From Pseudalkalibacillus hwajinpoensis (lineage in GTDB: Bacteria > Bacillota > Bacilli > Bacillales > Guptibacillaceae): 64,000 nt of DNA. Shown in pieces: positions 51,160 through 60,377 of the stretch. The stretch's first letter is position 1, and each line of letters opens with the position of its first letter. The notes below the pieces were generated by a model. It was not told the origin of the DNA. It saw only the letters and a list, made by a program, of their open reading frames with translations, and did no database searches. The position numbers and the translations under genes are program-made. The stretch lies in assembly GCF_015234585.1 (NCBI RefSeq), contig NZ_JADFCM010000002.1, positions 62,001 through 126,000 of the forward strand, written 5' to 3'.

Positions 51160-51310
51160 TCATCCCTTCTTCTAAAGTTTTTTGAAACGCAAAAAGCGCC
51201 CTCCAGAATGTCTCATTAATAAAACACTGATCATACGATCGGAAGATCATATGATCTGACAGTGTTTTATAGAGTCATCCACAGAGGACGCATACGTTTC
51301 ATAAGTTAAC
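51160..51310 (-). promoter_or_regulatory. Long imperfect inverted repeat (possible ssDNA promoter or attenuator)
   Basis: Nested structure between 51184 and 51300. The outer arms are GAAACG...GCG...CTC and GAG...CGC...CGTTTC, and a long inner hairpin (51219-51270) has arms ATAAAACACTG and GATCATA. A T5 run follows GAGGGCGC on the minus strand. GGATTAGCGGTTAACT lies just upstream (about 51303-51320) and is shared with the ArdC-gene leader. The degenerate shared motif is at 51160-51180. Confidence 0.5.
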
Positions 51311-51489
51311 CGCTAATCCATAAGGATTGCCAAAAAATAAAAACAAAAAGTAATACAACTTAATAATACTATTCAATTTCATTTATGGCAATGTTTTCTA
51401 ATAATATTATTATCAATAATGATTGTCTTGAGTATTTTATTTTTAGGTTATAATGAGGACAAATATGAGGCTACAAGATGGAGGCTGCT

Positions 51490-52131
51490 ATGACTTACAT
51501 AGTCACTTTATGTGTTGCATTCTTAGTGTCAAGAATACCTGTTGTAGGGAAATACATTGGAGGTATTGATACACTTCTTCATGAAACTGGACATGCTTTA
51601 ATGGCTTTAATTACGAGCGGGAGAGTAAGATCAATCCAACTTTTCTATGATAAATCGGGTCTAGCACAAACAGGACAATCTTCATGGCTTGGTGGTGTCT
51701 TAACAACATTATCAGGATATGTATTTTCATCCGCTATGGCATTTGGACTCTTTTATCTCTTTAACCTTCAGAAATACGAGTGGATCATTTATGTATTAGC
51801 ATTTATTGTTCTTTTGAATTTAGTCCTATGGATCCGTAATCTATATGGTTTCTTTTGGTTAATTACATTTGGAGGAATTCTTACATATCTTTGGTTCCAT
51901 CTTCAAGAACCATTTGTACCTCTAGTGCTATTATTCTTCATATGTGTAAACCTTATGGAGAGTATTTACTCTGCAGCTGTTATATTAGTTATGTGTTATA
52001 AAGATCGAAGAAACGCTGGCGATGCATCTATCCTTGCTAAAAAGACATTCATACCTGCTATAGTATGGGGCATAGTGTTCTTTGCACAATCTTTATATTT
52101 CGGATACATGAGCATCATGCAGATCTCTTAA
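51490..52131 (+). CDS. M50-like membrane metallopeptidase
   Basis: About 213 residues. Zinc motif HETGH (DTLLHETGHALMALITSGRV) next to a membrane segment, then SWLGGVLTTLSGYVFSSAMA and several further membrane spans, the plan of M50B-like proteases. These cut proteins within the membrane. The ATG at 51490 has TGGAGG before it; a promoter-like CTTGAG-N16-TATAAT lies at about 51428-51454. It is divergent from the establishment operon. Substrate unknown. Confidence 0.75.
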   Translation: MTYIVTLCVAFLVSRIPVVGKYIGGIDTLLHETGHALMALITSGRVRSIQLFYDKSGLAQTGQSSWLGGVLTTLSGYVFSSAMAFGLFYLFNLQKYEWIIYVLAFIVLLNLVLWIRNLYGFFWLITFGGILTYLWFHLQEPFVPLVLLFFICVNLMESIYSAAVILVMCYKDRRNAGDASILAKKTFIPAIVWGIVFFAQSLYFGYMSIMQIS

Positions 52132-52173
52132 TGACTCTCTAAATAATATTTAATCTAAGCTCAATTACTACAC

Positions 52174-52210
52174 AAAGAAACTCTTCCAAATTATTTGGAA
52201 GAGTTTCTTT
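52174..52210 (+). terminator. Terminator after M50-like gene
   Basis: Perfect 17-bp stem, AAAGAAACTCTTCCAAA and its complement, with a 3-nt loop and T-rich end. Confidence 0.85.
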
Positions 52211-52368
52211 TGCTAAAAATATTCAAGCATATAGGGATAAAACTTATATTTAGGTTAGAGGACTTTAACGCTTGGTATTAAAAGAACCACTCATATTAGA
52301 CATATCTAAAATGTTTGGTCTTAATTTGATCTCATCTTCAACTAACGCTCCGAGATAACGGAATAAGT

Positions 52369-52890
52369 TTATCTCTGAAATTCCATTCTGGCTTTTTTGA
52401 TAATGTCTTTAATGAATGGTTCTTTTTGTTGGGTGTATGCTGGTCTGTCATACTTGTATTTAGTAGCTAGTTCACTTTTTAACAGGGCATATTCCTCAGC
52501 AAATTCAGGGTACTTTCTAAGATAATCACGAAATACTGTTTTTTCAATCCATTCTGTACTATGTATTTCACAAATATGTAAGTGACAAGTCCCTTGCCCC
52601 CATAATCCCTTTCTGAAAAATCTTCTATCTGTTAATTCTGGTTTTGGAACATATTCAAATTCTATTTCACTTAAAGGTTGCACGAAAGCTGATGTACTTT
52701 TTAAATCCTTTATCCCTACCATAATGTCAATAATCGGCTTAGCTTTTAATCCTTTTATTGAAGTGCTTCCAATGTGTTCAATTCCAGTTATTGGATCACC
52801 AATAGCAGCAATAATTCGCTTTCTCTCATAATCGAATTGACTTTCCCATTCAGTATTATACTCATTCAAATTTACAATCGGTTTTGTCAT
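52369..52890 (-). CDS. GrpB family (UPF0157) nucleotidyltransferase-fold protein
   Basis: About 173 residues from the ATG at 52890, which follows TTGGTGGG. It shows the GrpB pattern: IGSTSIKGLKAKPIIDIMVG, RRFFRKGLWGQGTCHLHICE, FRDYLRKYPEFAEEYALLKS, LATKYKYDRPAYTQQKEPFI. The GS..G.....DI motif belongs to the nucleotidyltransferase superfamily. The role of the family is not established. It stands alone. Confidence 0.85.
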   Translation of the reverse strand: MTKPIVNLNEYNTEWESQFDYERKRIIAAIGDPITGIEHIGSTSIKGLKAKPIIDIMVGIKDLKSTSAFVQPLSEIEFEYVPKPELTDRRFFRKGLWGQGTCHLHICEIHSTEWIEKTVFRDYLRKYPEFAEEYALLKSELATKYKYDRPAYTQQKEPFIKDIIKKARMEFQR

Positions 52891-52978
52891 TACTACTCCC
52901 ACCAATAAATAGACCTTTAAATTAAATTCTATGTAATATGACACGAACCCTTCTATAATCTTATTTCCGTAAACCTAC

Positions 52979-52999
52979 TAGAGCGCTTACTTTTATTAA
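52979..52999. repeat. Inverted repeat copy 1 (partner at 61725)
   Basis: A 21-bp sequence beginning TAGAGCGCTTACTTTTATT whose exact reverse complement lies at 61725-61745. The neighbouring ACGCTCCGATTTAACGGAAC also has partners at 52345 and 61690. The two copies bracket the whole metal-stress and gene-fragment region. Confidence 0.75.
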
Positions 53000-53172
53000 A
53001 TAAACGCTCCGATTTAACGGAACAATGGACTCAATTCACTATTCTTGAGTGGCCCCTAAACATAAACTCAGTTTCAAAACAAAACTACAGCTGCAATGAG
53101 TATAACCTGGTTCTTGTTGTTTGATATGGGAATTATTTGGTTACTAGTTATTATAAAGAAAGGGTGGCTATT

Positions 53173-53358
53173 ATGGAATTCTTAGCAGTAATATTGATGA
53201 CTATAGGATTAATCGCAGCTCCTGTGATCGGCTTCTATTACCCCAGTTGGAGGAGTATGAAAGGGACTGCTTTGTCAGAAAGTCAACTTTATGGAGTAAG
53301 AGCTTTAGGAATTGGAATTTTACTTCTTATGTTTGTTTTCAGTCAACTCATTTTATAA
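53173..53358 (+). CDS. Small two-span membrane protein
   Basis: 61 residues from the ATG at 53173, with an AAGGGTGG site. Two membrane segments (FLAVILMTIGLIAAPVIGFY and LGIGILLLMFVFSQLIL). Unknown function. The following 53359-53687 stretch has no gene; it contains a weak AACCCC/GGGGTT hairpin (53442-53466) and the merR terminator. Confidence 0.55.
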   Translation: MEFLAVILMTIGLIAAPVIGFYYPSWRSMKGTALSESQLYGVRALGIGILLLMFVFSQLIL

Positions 53359-53650
53359 AAGGGCAAAGGTTTTATTATACTTCTACTTTTAATTTTTCAG
53401 CTATGTTAAAGATTATTGTTAATATTGGAGCTAAAAAAGGGAACCCCCGTCCAAAATGGGGTTTCTCCAGTTATTCAAAAATAGCTCCGAGTTTACAGAA
53501 GACTCGGATTCAAGATAATACACAAAGATTCATACAATAATGCATTACCTTCAATGTGATATATATTATTTATTTTTCTGTAACAAGTCTAACTTTTGTT
53601 CAAAGTAATCTAATTATTTTTTTGTTTTCCTTTTAAGTTTGCTCAATTAA

Positions 53651-53682
53651 CAACCCGTTACGTGATGATTAGTAACGGGTTG
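53651..53682 (-). terminator. Terminator of the MerR-family gene
   Basis: Perfect 11-bp stem CAACCCGTTAC / GTAACGGGTTG with a 10-nt loop, just after the stop at 53688. Confidence 0.8.
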
Positions 53683-53687
53683 TAAGA

Positions 53688-54101
53688 TTATTTCAGTGAT
53701 TCACTTTCTATTATTTTGCATATATTACCTTCATTATGATCTACAATGACTTCTACCTGCTCATATCGGTCAATTAGTTGGGACCTGAAATCTTCAAGCC
53801 TCTGGATACGGTTAATTACATCTCGAATATGGCGTTCCAGTAAGCTTTTCAGATGTTCGCACGGACGTATATTATTGGAACTAAGATTGATTAACTCCTT
53901 AATATCATCTAATGATAGACCGAATTGCTTTGCCTGTAAAATAAAGCGGAGCTTACTTTCGTCTTCATTAGAATAGATACGATACTTTGACTCTGTTCGC
54001 TTTGGAGGATTAATTAAGCCTATTCGTTCATAGTACCTTATTGATTGAGTACTAATATTAAATTTCTTACTTAAATCTCCAATTAATAGGCCCTCACTCA
54101 A
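53688..54101 (-). CDS. MerR-family metal regulator
   Basis: 137 residues. N-terminal winged helix (LLIGDLSKKFNISTQSIRYY, ERIGLINPPKR) and a dimer helix. Metal-sensing Cys are likely Cys81 (IRPCEHLKSLL) and Cys128 (GNICKII), at about the positions used by MerR and CadR/ZntR. Probably senses mercury, cadmium, zinc or lead and twists the promoter to activate the genes it controls. It is followed upstream by the thioredoxin-like and TVP38 genes in the same direction. Confidence 0.8.
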   Translation of the reverse strand: MSEGLLIGDLSKKFNISTQSIRYYERIGLINPPKRTESKYRIYSNEDESKLRFILQAKQFGLSLDDIKELINLSSNNIRPCEHLKSLLERHIRDVINRIQRLEDFRSQLIDRYEQVEVIVDHNEGNICKIIESESLK

Positions 54102-54130
54102 AAAATCACTCCCTTAAATAATTAACAGTC

Positions 54131-54406
54131 TTAGCCCTGACCAATTCCTGCTTTCTCCAGTTCTTCACGAGTTATGCGTTGTTGCTGCTGACAACAATCT
54201 ATAAGCATTCCATCAACCACTACTGCTGGGACTCGAGTAATCCCATATTCTTTTGCTTTTTCCAGACCTGCTTTTTCTTTACTTGTTTCATTTAAATTAT
54301 AGTAAGAAATAGAACAGTGATCACAGCTTAACTCTTCCACCAAACTTACGGTTTCATCACACATTGGACAGCCTGCAATAAAAACCTCTACATTTCTTTT
54401 TCCCAT
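54131..54406 (-). CDS. Thioredoxin-like CPMC protein
   Basis: 91 residues. Glutaredoxin/thioredoxin-like fold with active site AGCPMCDETV, a later ELSCDHC, the cis-Pro in GITRVPAVVVDG, and a Cys pair near the end (MLIDCCQQQ). The extra Cys suggest metal or thiol handling rather than general reduction. AGGAGG precedes the ATG. It lies 29 bp before the MerR gene in the same operon. Confidence 0.8.
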   Translation of the reverse strand: MGKRNVEVFIAGCPMCDETVSLVEELSCDHCSISYYNLNETSKEKAGLEKAKEYGITRVPAVVVDGMLIDCCQQQQRITREELEKAGIGQG

Positions 54407-54498
54407 TTCATAACACCTCCAGTAGATTTACCATAAATATAAACCTTATACTAAACTACAAGGTCAAGAGGTTAATTTAAAATCATATTGAACAAGGG

Positions 54499-55149
54499 TC
54501 AACCCTTACTTCTTCTGCTGTGTTTCGCCAATAAACCTTTCTTATAAATTTTAATTAAAACGATACTAACGATCAAAACGAATAAAATGATGAACCCCCA
54601 ATTCGTTTGTAGCGAGTTTATATACAACCAGCCCATCACCATCATCGGCGGAATGATTCCCAAAGCTGTAGACCACGTGAACTGCCAAAAAGTAATGGAT
54701 ACTAATCCTGCCCCGTAATTGAGTAAATTAAATGAAAATAAAGGAATTAAACGTAATATAAACAAACCGAACGTTCCATTCTTTTGAAACCACCGATCAA
54801 ACTTTTCGTGCTTTTCTATGGAAACAAATTTTTCTACTAATGGCTTTCCAAATAAACGAGCTAAATAAAAAGATAAATAGGCACCAAGCATTGAGCCAAT
54901 CCAAGTATATAGGAGTCCTAATGCAAAACCATAAATATAGATATTTGCAAACAAAATGATTTCTGAAGGAACAAAAACGACGCTGTGTAAAACCATTAAA
55001 AAGATAGCGAAAAGTGGACCCCAAAAGCCTAATGATCTCATGTAAGTTTTCAGACTTTCAACGGCATCAGTTGAAAAGAGAATGGGAATTATCTCTCTAA
55101 ATGATGGAACCATCCATACCATCAAAAAGAAAACCACGAGTCCTACCAC
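54499..55149 (-). CDS. TVP38/TMEM64 (VTT) family membrane protein
   Basis: 216 residues or a little longer. Membrane protein with the VTT-domain pattern: GFWGPLFAIFLMVLHSVVFV with PSEIILFANIYIYG, then GSMLGAYLSFYLARLFGKPL and LFILRLIPLFSFNLLNYGAG. Family members often accompany mercury and other metal-resistance genes. No ribosome site is clear for the GTG, so the start may be further up. It is co-directional with the thioredoxin-like gene. Confidence 0.8.
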   Translation of the reverse strand: MVGLVVFFLMVWMVPSFREIIPILFSTDAVESLKTYMRSLGFWGPLFAIFLMVLHSVVFVPSEIILFANIYIYGFALGLLYTWIGSMLGAYLSFYLARLFGKPLVEKFVSIEKHEKFDRWFQKNGTFGLFILRLIPLFSFNLLNYGAGLVSITFWQFTWSTALGIIPPMMVMGWLYINSLQTNWGFIILFVLIVSIVLIKIYKKGLLAKHSRRSKG

Positions 55150-55227
55150 AACAACCGAACGAATATGTTTTATACAATCACTTCCTTATTTTTAAAATTT
55201 GTTTATTCTTTTCGCTAGAAAAGAAAC

Positions 55228-55812
55228 TTATTTTTTATTTCTTCTTTTGTACTTTATAAAGTCATAAACCATGTAGACGGTGGCGACGATTATCAATATC
55301 GTATTAATGGTTTGAAATTCTTTTCCGTAGTAGTTAGGATTCCAATAAGAAACGGGACCTTTTATCACAAAGTCACTGATTGGATAGAAAATCGGTGTAG
55401 CGTCTGTCACATGCGTCAGTAAATCTGTAATAATATGACCTACCCATCCAAATAAGAGCGCATGTAACCGGGTTAACTTTAGACCTTTTCTCCATACAAC
55501 CCCACCGTATACAATTCCCCAGATAATGAGTGAGTGTCCCGTTTTTCGGAGCATATCTACTACTGGATTATTGAACATTTCAAGAATAAAATCGTGCAAT
55601 TGATTCACTGATTTACTAGATGAATCCATTTCGAATCCAGACATGACTAACTGAAATACGTCTACGAATAACTGAGTGTTCAGAATTCCTTTTTCAATGG
55701 CAAGGAAGAAGAACATAATGAAATAAATCACATCTGGCCCAACAGCACCTAACAAAAACCATTTCACTAAGTTCTTTTTTTTTTCGAAAAACAACGTATG
55801 TCCAAAATCCAT
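55228..55812 (-). CDS. Membrane metal-dependent hydrolase-like protein
   Basis: 194 residues. Several membrane segments with conserved-looking His and Asp at their ends: FGHTLFF, GAVGPDVIYFI, KTGHSLI, LHALLFGWVGHIITDLLTHV. This resembles the YdjM/DUF4184 type of membrane-bound hydrolases. Located between the TVP38 and CopC-CopD genes, all on the minus strand, so it belongs to the metal region. Activity inferred only. Confidence 0.6.
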   Translation of the reverse strand: MDFGHTLFFEKKKNLVKWFLLGAVGPDVIYFIMFFFLAIEKGILNTQLFVDVFQLVMSGFEMDSSSKSVNQLHDFILEMFNNPVVDMLRKTGHSLIIWGIVYGGVVWRKGLKLTRLHALLFGWVGHIITDLLTHVTDATPIFYPISDFVIKGPVSYWNPNYYGKEFQTINTILIIVATVYMVYDFIKYKRRNKK

Positions 55813-55875
55813 GGTGAATGGTATTCAATCTTTATGACCTCGTTTCTGGGTCTTTTAAGACCTCATTTATTCAAA

Positions 55876-57819
55876 TCATGACTCATTAAAGCGTGTTTCA
55901 CCCGGAACTACAATTCTATAAGGAATTTGTATTTCCTTTCCGTTTGTCAACTCAACCGAAATGTCCATCTTTAACGTCCCTGCTGCATGTAGTAAATTAC
56001 CTGTTAGCTTATAGGTTCTGTCATCAACTGCAAACGCTTTTCTTTCTACTTTCCAGTTAGGAGGCATACTAAGAACAACAGAAACGTTGCGAATAGTTGA
56101 ATCCTCTTGGAACTGTAAGGTAATTGTATTTTGTCCAACATGAAACGGCGTAACATCTACATCGAGAGCTAAGTCTTCTTTAACATTTTTCTCAAGATAG
56201 ACCCCTTGCTCACCGGCACCAGGATTGGTTGCGACTAACGAAGCTGCAAAAAAGAGAGTGATAATTCCAAAAAACACCTCAGCTCTTGTTCTTACAAAGA
56301 AAGAATGATCAAATTTTGAACTCATATTCAGGATCGTTTTTCGCTGAACATATCCTATCACTACCAGGATAATAAATAATGTTGTTTTTATAACAAGAGC
56401 TCTTCCCCACTCACTTACGAACAGACTCCCTAAAGAAAAAGAAGGAAGAAATTGAAAGGTCATCGCGATTCCTGAAAAGATGATCACTAAGACACTTGAT
56501 AAAGCCCATTTTGTAAAGGGCACTCCAGCAGTTTTTATCCATTTTATATTATTTAGGCCTTTAGGTTTTAACAATAATGCCAAAAGACCTCCCATCCAAA
56601 TTGCAACGGCTAGCACATGAAGATAGGAAATAGCCATTGTTACATAACCACCATATCTTGGATAAGAGGCATGTCCTATGACAAATGGCAACATTAATAA
56701 TGTTAGTCCAAATAATAATAGCCTTATCTTTTTGATTAAAAAACCAAAAGAAAGTAAAAGAAATTGAACTATAGGAATCCAAGTGAACTTTAGTTGAATG
56801 AATTCGACTATGGATAACTCATGTAACTCTGTCCTTTGATAAATCACCATTAAAGTGATACCTAAAGCACTAACTATAAAAAGTAAGATATTTAACGTTA
56901 AGGACTGATAATGCCAAAACTGATTTTTAGTCACCACAGTATGAAACCAGTTAAAGCCGAATAACAGTGATAAACCAATAAAAATGAACCAATATGCTAT
57001 TTGTTTTAATTCAAAAGTAAAATCAAGTATTGACCATATGAGGCCTCTATCTACTAATCCTGCGCCTTGACTTAATGAAGAAAACTCATCGACTGCAAAA
57101 TAAAAAACGCCCTGTTTATTGTTAGAGAATATCTGCTTGTCTACTTCAGACGGAGAGGCATACCAGGTAACCTGGTATGTTCCTTGATCAAGTTCTTCTG
57201 AAAATGGAATAATGATATGGGAAGGATTTTCGGAATTAGCCATTGGAATTTTCATTTTAATTACTTCTTGTTGGTCATTAAAAAGTCCGAATGCTGACAC
57301 TTCTGCAGGATGATTAAACCATAATTCCAATTGGTCTGGGGACCCCTTAATGATTTCCCCATCTCTAATACTTGATCTTATTAGTTTGAAATCCATGTCT
57401 TCTTCTACTGAAGCCCTTTTCTGGATAAAAAAATTGAATTCTTCTTTAATCGAATATCCATCTAATGCTAAGACGTTTATCCTGACAATATATTTTCCAG
57501 GCTCTAGTTTACTTTCTAAAGCAACATTGATATTTCCCGCATCTTGTGAACTAAGTTTGGTTTCTTTTATTTGAACCTCGGATCAGGTTCCATCAATGAT
57601 CTTAACCGATTCTGAATGTAAAATAACAGGATCTTGAAACGTAATCTCTATTACTGAAGGTGATACTTCCAATACCTCTCCATTTTTGGGAGACGTTTTT
57701 TCTAACGAAGAGTGTGCATCCACTATGGATGAATCAACAATAAGTAAGAATAATGCTATTACAAACAATGGTACTACTTTAGTAAGTTTTATCCTGTGAC
57801 TCACTGGAACACTTCTCAT
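55876..57819 (-). pseudogene. CopC-CopD (YcnJ-like) copper protein with in-frame TGA
   Basis: One frame of 647 codons interrupted by TGA at 57583-57585. The first part has a signal peptide and the CopC copper-binding domain (DAHSSLEKTSPKNGEVL). After the stop the CopC domain goes on (KLEPGKYIVRINVLALDGYS), then eight membrane segments of CopD (VTMAISYLHVLAVAIWMGGL). The parts are in the same frame, so one base change (perhaps TGG to TGA) broke it. Its start overlaps the upstream methyltransferase stop (ATGA). Read-through of TGA is possible, so weak function cannot be excluded. Confidence 0.8.
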
Positions 57820-58448
57820 AATTGTTCATGACCATTCTTAGGATTGCTATCAGTATCTTTTCTATTCACACCTTCTATGACCAAAAAAAGGCCCTTATAG
57901 TAAGATTCTACTCTCACAACTTCTATATTGGATGCTTTCAGTAATTCCAACGTATTGCGATTTAGATGACATCCATCACAAATTCGCTTCCATACTGGGG
58001 TCAAAATATCTTGTGTTTTCCCCAACAATGATTGATTCATTTTGACATGTTCAAATAGCAATATGGAAGAATTAGGTCTACAAACACGTTGGATTTCATC
58101 AATCGCTTTTTGAGGGTCCGGAATGGTGCAGAAGACAAGTGTCGCAACAGCAGTATCAAACGTGTTATTTTCATAAGGTAATATCTCAGCATTGCCATTG
58201 GTCATGTGTATAGAAATTTTTGATTGTTTCAACCTTCTTGTAGCTTGTTTCTTCATCGAGGGATTCGGTTCAATTGCATCTACTCTTGTTACTTTATGAT
58301 AAAGTGGGAAATTCACTCCAGTTCCAGACCCAACCTCTAACACTCTTCCTGTTGCCTTATTGATTAGAGTTGCTCTAATTTTCCTAAACCTAACTTTCTC
58401 TAAAGGAGCCATAGTACAATCGTATAGCATTGGACCCCATTTCTTCAT
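57816..58448 (-). CDS. SAM-dependent methyltransferase, class I
   Basis: 210 residues. SAM motif RVLEVGSGTGVNFPLYHKVT, acidic VDAIEPNPSM, and a NTFDTAVATLVFCTIPDPQK motif, as in UbiE/thiopurine-type enzymes. The C-terminus has CDGCHLNRNTLELLKASNIE. The substrate is unknown; such genes often travel with copper or mercury clusters. It overlaps the CopC-CopD start by 4 bp, so translation is coupled. Confidence 0.82.
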   Translation of the reverse strand: MKKWGPMLYDCTMAPLEKVRFRKIRATLINKATGRVLEVGSGTGVNFPLYHKVTRVDAIEPNPSMKKQATRRLKQSKISIHMTNGNAEILPYENNTFDTAVATLVFCTIPDPQKAIDEIQRVCRPNSSILLFEHVKMNQSLLGKTQDILTPVWKRICDGCHLNRNTLELLKASNIEVVRVESYYKGLFLVIEGVNRKDTDSNPKNGHEQL

Positions 58449-58490
58449 AACTCATCGCTCCCAACTTAACTGTTAATCCTCACAAAAATA

Positions 58491-58517
58491 GTTAAGGCCT
58501 CTAAACGAGGCCTTAAC
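58491..58517 (-). terminator. Terminator between Met-rich gene and methyltransferase
   Basis: Perfect 11-bp stem GTTAAGGCCTC / GAGGCCTTAAC with a 5-nt loop. It follows the stop of the Met-rich gene on the minus strand. Confidence 0.8.
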
Positions 58518-58528
58518 AAGATCGTGTA

Positions 58529-58855
58529 TTACTTTGAAGTATTACTTTTTTCTACGTTGCCTTCTTGAGATTCCATAAAGTTACCACAAGCCTCTATCAT
58601 TTTCTCTCCCTGAGGAGAATTCATAGCATTCATCATGCTAGACATGTTTCCATTTTCCATCATTTTCGTCATTCCGTTACCATTCATCATGTTCATCATA
58701 CTGTTTCCATCCATATTGCCCATCATGTTATTGCCATTTGCTGAGAAACCCACTCCATTATTCTCAGCTCCTTCTGCAAATGCAGCTTGTCCGACTACTA
58801 AAAGTGCGGCTAGTGCAAAAGAAAATATAAATGACCCTTTTTTTAGTCTCATCAT
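58529..58855 (-). CDS. Secreted Met/Asn/Gly-rich protein
   Basis: About 108 residues. A signal peptide ending FAEGA, then a region with repeated Met-Met and Asn-Gly units (NNMMGNMDGNSMMNMMNG) and a single Cys near the end (EACGNFMES). Met-rich exported segments bind Cu(I) in copper-handling proteins, and the copper genes next door support that reading. AAAGGAG supports the ATG at 58855. Confidence 0.65.
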   Translation of the reverse strand: MMRLKKGSFIFSFALAALLVVGQAAFAEGAENNGVGFSANGNNMMGNMDGNSMMNMMNGNGMTKMMENGNMSSMMNAMNSPQGEKMIEACGNFMESQEGNVEKSNTSK

Positions 58856-58967
58856 CTTCACTCCTTTTATTTGATAATCCTAAGTCTACTCTTTAAATTT
58901 GTTGAATTTGTGAAGATGGCTAACAGTATGTTATTTCTTACAACCGACATAAAGCACTCATAATAAT

Positions 58968-59183
58968 TTAATCTCTACTCTTTAAAATGGCCCTTTTATC
59001 ATTGTATTCTTTTTCATCTATTTCTCCTTTAGCTAAACGATCCTTTAATATTTGGAGAGAATGATCTTCCTTTTTATCAAAAGGCTTTCTAACTAGTACT
59101 GTGATTCCATATATGATAAAACCTAGAATAACTATCCATAAAAGCATGCTAATTACATCCCAACCCATCATCATATTTTCCAC
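58968..59183 (-). CDS. SHOCT-domain membrane protein
   Basis: 71 residues: Met-rich start, one membrane segment (ISMLLWIVILGFIIYGITVL), then a SHOCT tail (LQILKDRLAKGEIDEKEYND). SHOCT proteins of this size are common beside copper genes in Bacillaceae. Role unknown, perhaps oligomer formation. Confidence 0.75.
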   Translation of the reverse strand: MENMMMGWDVISMLLWIVILGFIIYGITVLVRKPFDKKEDHSLQILKDRLAKGEIDEKEYNDKRAILKSRD

Positions 59184-59617
59184 TCCTTAATTGGTATTAT
59201 GAAACGACTGACACTAAAACAAGTCACATATAGGATTTAATTCTCATTTCGGTATTGCTTCCATATTCTATAGACACTACCTTAAGGCATCATGTCATTA
59301 AATCTGACCCTGTTTTGTTTGTTCGATTTTCAATTTATGACCATACATTTATCCTTTATTATCTTCACACACAGTAACTACGCTCCCCTATGGCACTTAG
59401 TAGATATGAATACAGGGTATCAATAGCAAATCAACTAAATGCTCATTGAACTCAAGGATTTTTTCCCACTAATCACTTTCATCAAAGTACGTGGTAGTGT
59501 ACACAGATCTAAATTTATTTACTCAAAGTCGAAGATGAATCATCCCTCGTGACCAAATTTGAAAAAATCTGTAGTCTCAAACTTTTGGCCATTATTAGAT
59601 GACGTTACTGTTTTATA
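59184..59617. other. Degenerate region without intact gene
   Basis: No intact gene. At 59540-59612 the minus strand has a short protein-like stretch (TVTSSNNGQKFETTDFFKFG) ending in a stop, probably the tail of a second BNR-type gene fragment. The remainder looks decayed. Confidence 0.4.
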
Positions 59618-60377
59618 TTAGTTAGAAGTGGCCACTCCCTTTGTCGCTATCCGTTCCCAATTACTACCATTTTTCCTAGTGAGAAAAATATCTTTCAGGA
59701 AAGTTGTAAATACTACTTCATTTGAATCTTGCGGGTTTATTGCAACATAGGAAATCGCATCCCCATCACTTAGTCCAGGTATAGGAAGGGCCGTTTCTTC
59801 TCCTGAATTAATATTCACCTTAATTAAAGAAGCTTCCTCCGTAATAGTCCCTACGAATAAGTCTCCTTCTTCAGCAAAAGCTAAAGAAGTAGCTGCAATA
59901 TCCATTAATATTTCAAAAGTATTTCCATAGTCTTTCGATAAAAACACCCCTTCATTTGTACTAATAACTATAATGTTCTCCAGAGTAGGATGTACAGCCA
60001 TAGCTGCTGGTTGACCACTTACACCATTCATCTGACTTTTCTCCCAAGTTTTAGTATCATCTAATGTGTAATATAGACCTGTCTCTTCCATTCGTGAGTT
60101 TGGTTCAGGGTTCTGAACATAAATAACATGCGAATAATATCCAGCCGTCATGCTATGGAAGTCAATTTCACCATATAAATTTAGCCTTTCAAGATTTCTC
60201 CCCATATTATCGCTCTTTACAATTCCAAAGGGGTTCTTCATATTGGATGAAGGCGATGGATGACCGCTGCTGTAAAAGCCCTCATCAGTTATTGAAAATC
60301 CCATATAGTCATGTTTTTCTCCCTCAGGGATTCCCCATTCGTCATGGGAAAAGATCCTTAGTCCATCGTGCGCTGAT
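59618..60377 (-). pseudogene. F510_1955-type glycosyl-hydrolase-like protein, 5' truncated
   Basis: Sialidase-like beta-propeller repeats are visible (GLYYTLDDTKTWEKSQMNGV, GVFLSKDYGNTFEILMDIAA, NGSNWERIA). The frame is open upstream of the ATG at 60304 through HDGLRIFSHDEWGIPEG, a part of the mature protein, and stops abruptly near 60377 where a histidine-kinase fragment in the opposite direction begins. The signal peptide and first repeat are lost. Confidence 0.7.

Noticed and set aside
53442..53466. AACCCC/GGGGTT hairpin as a functional terminator
   Set aside because: The stem is short, has no T run and lies about 85 bp after the nearest stop codon.
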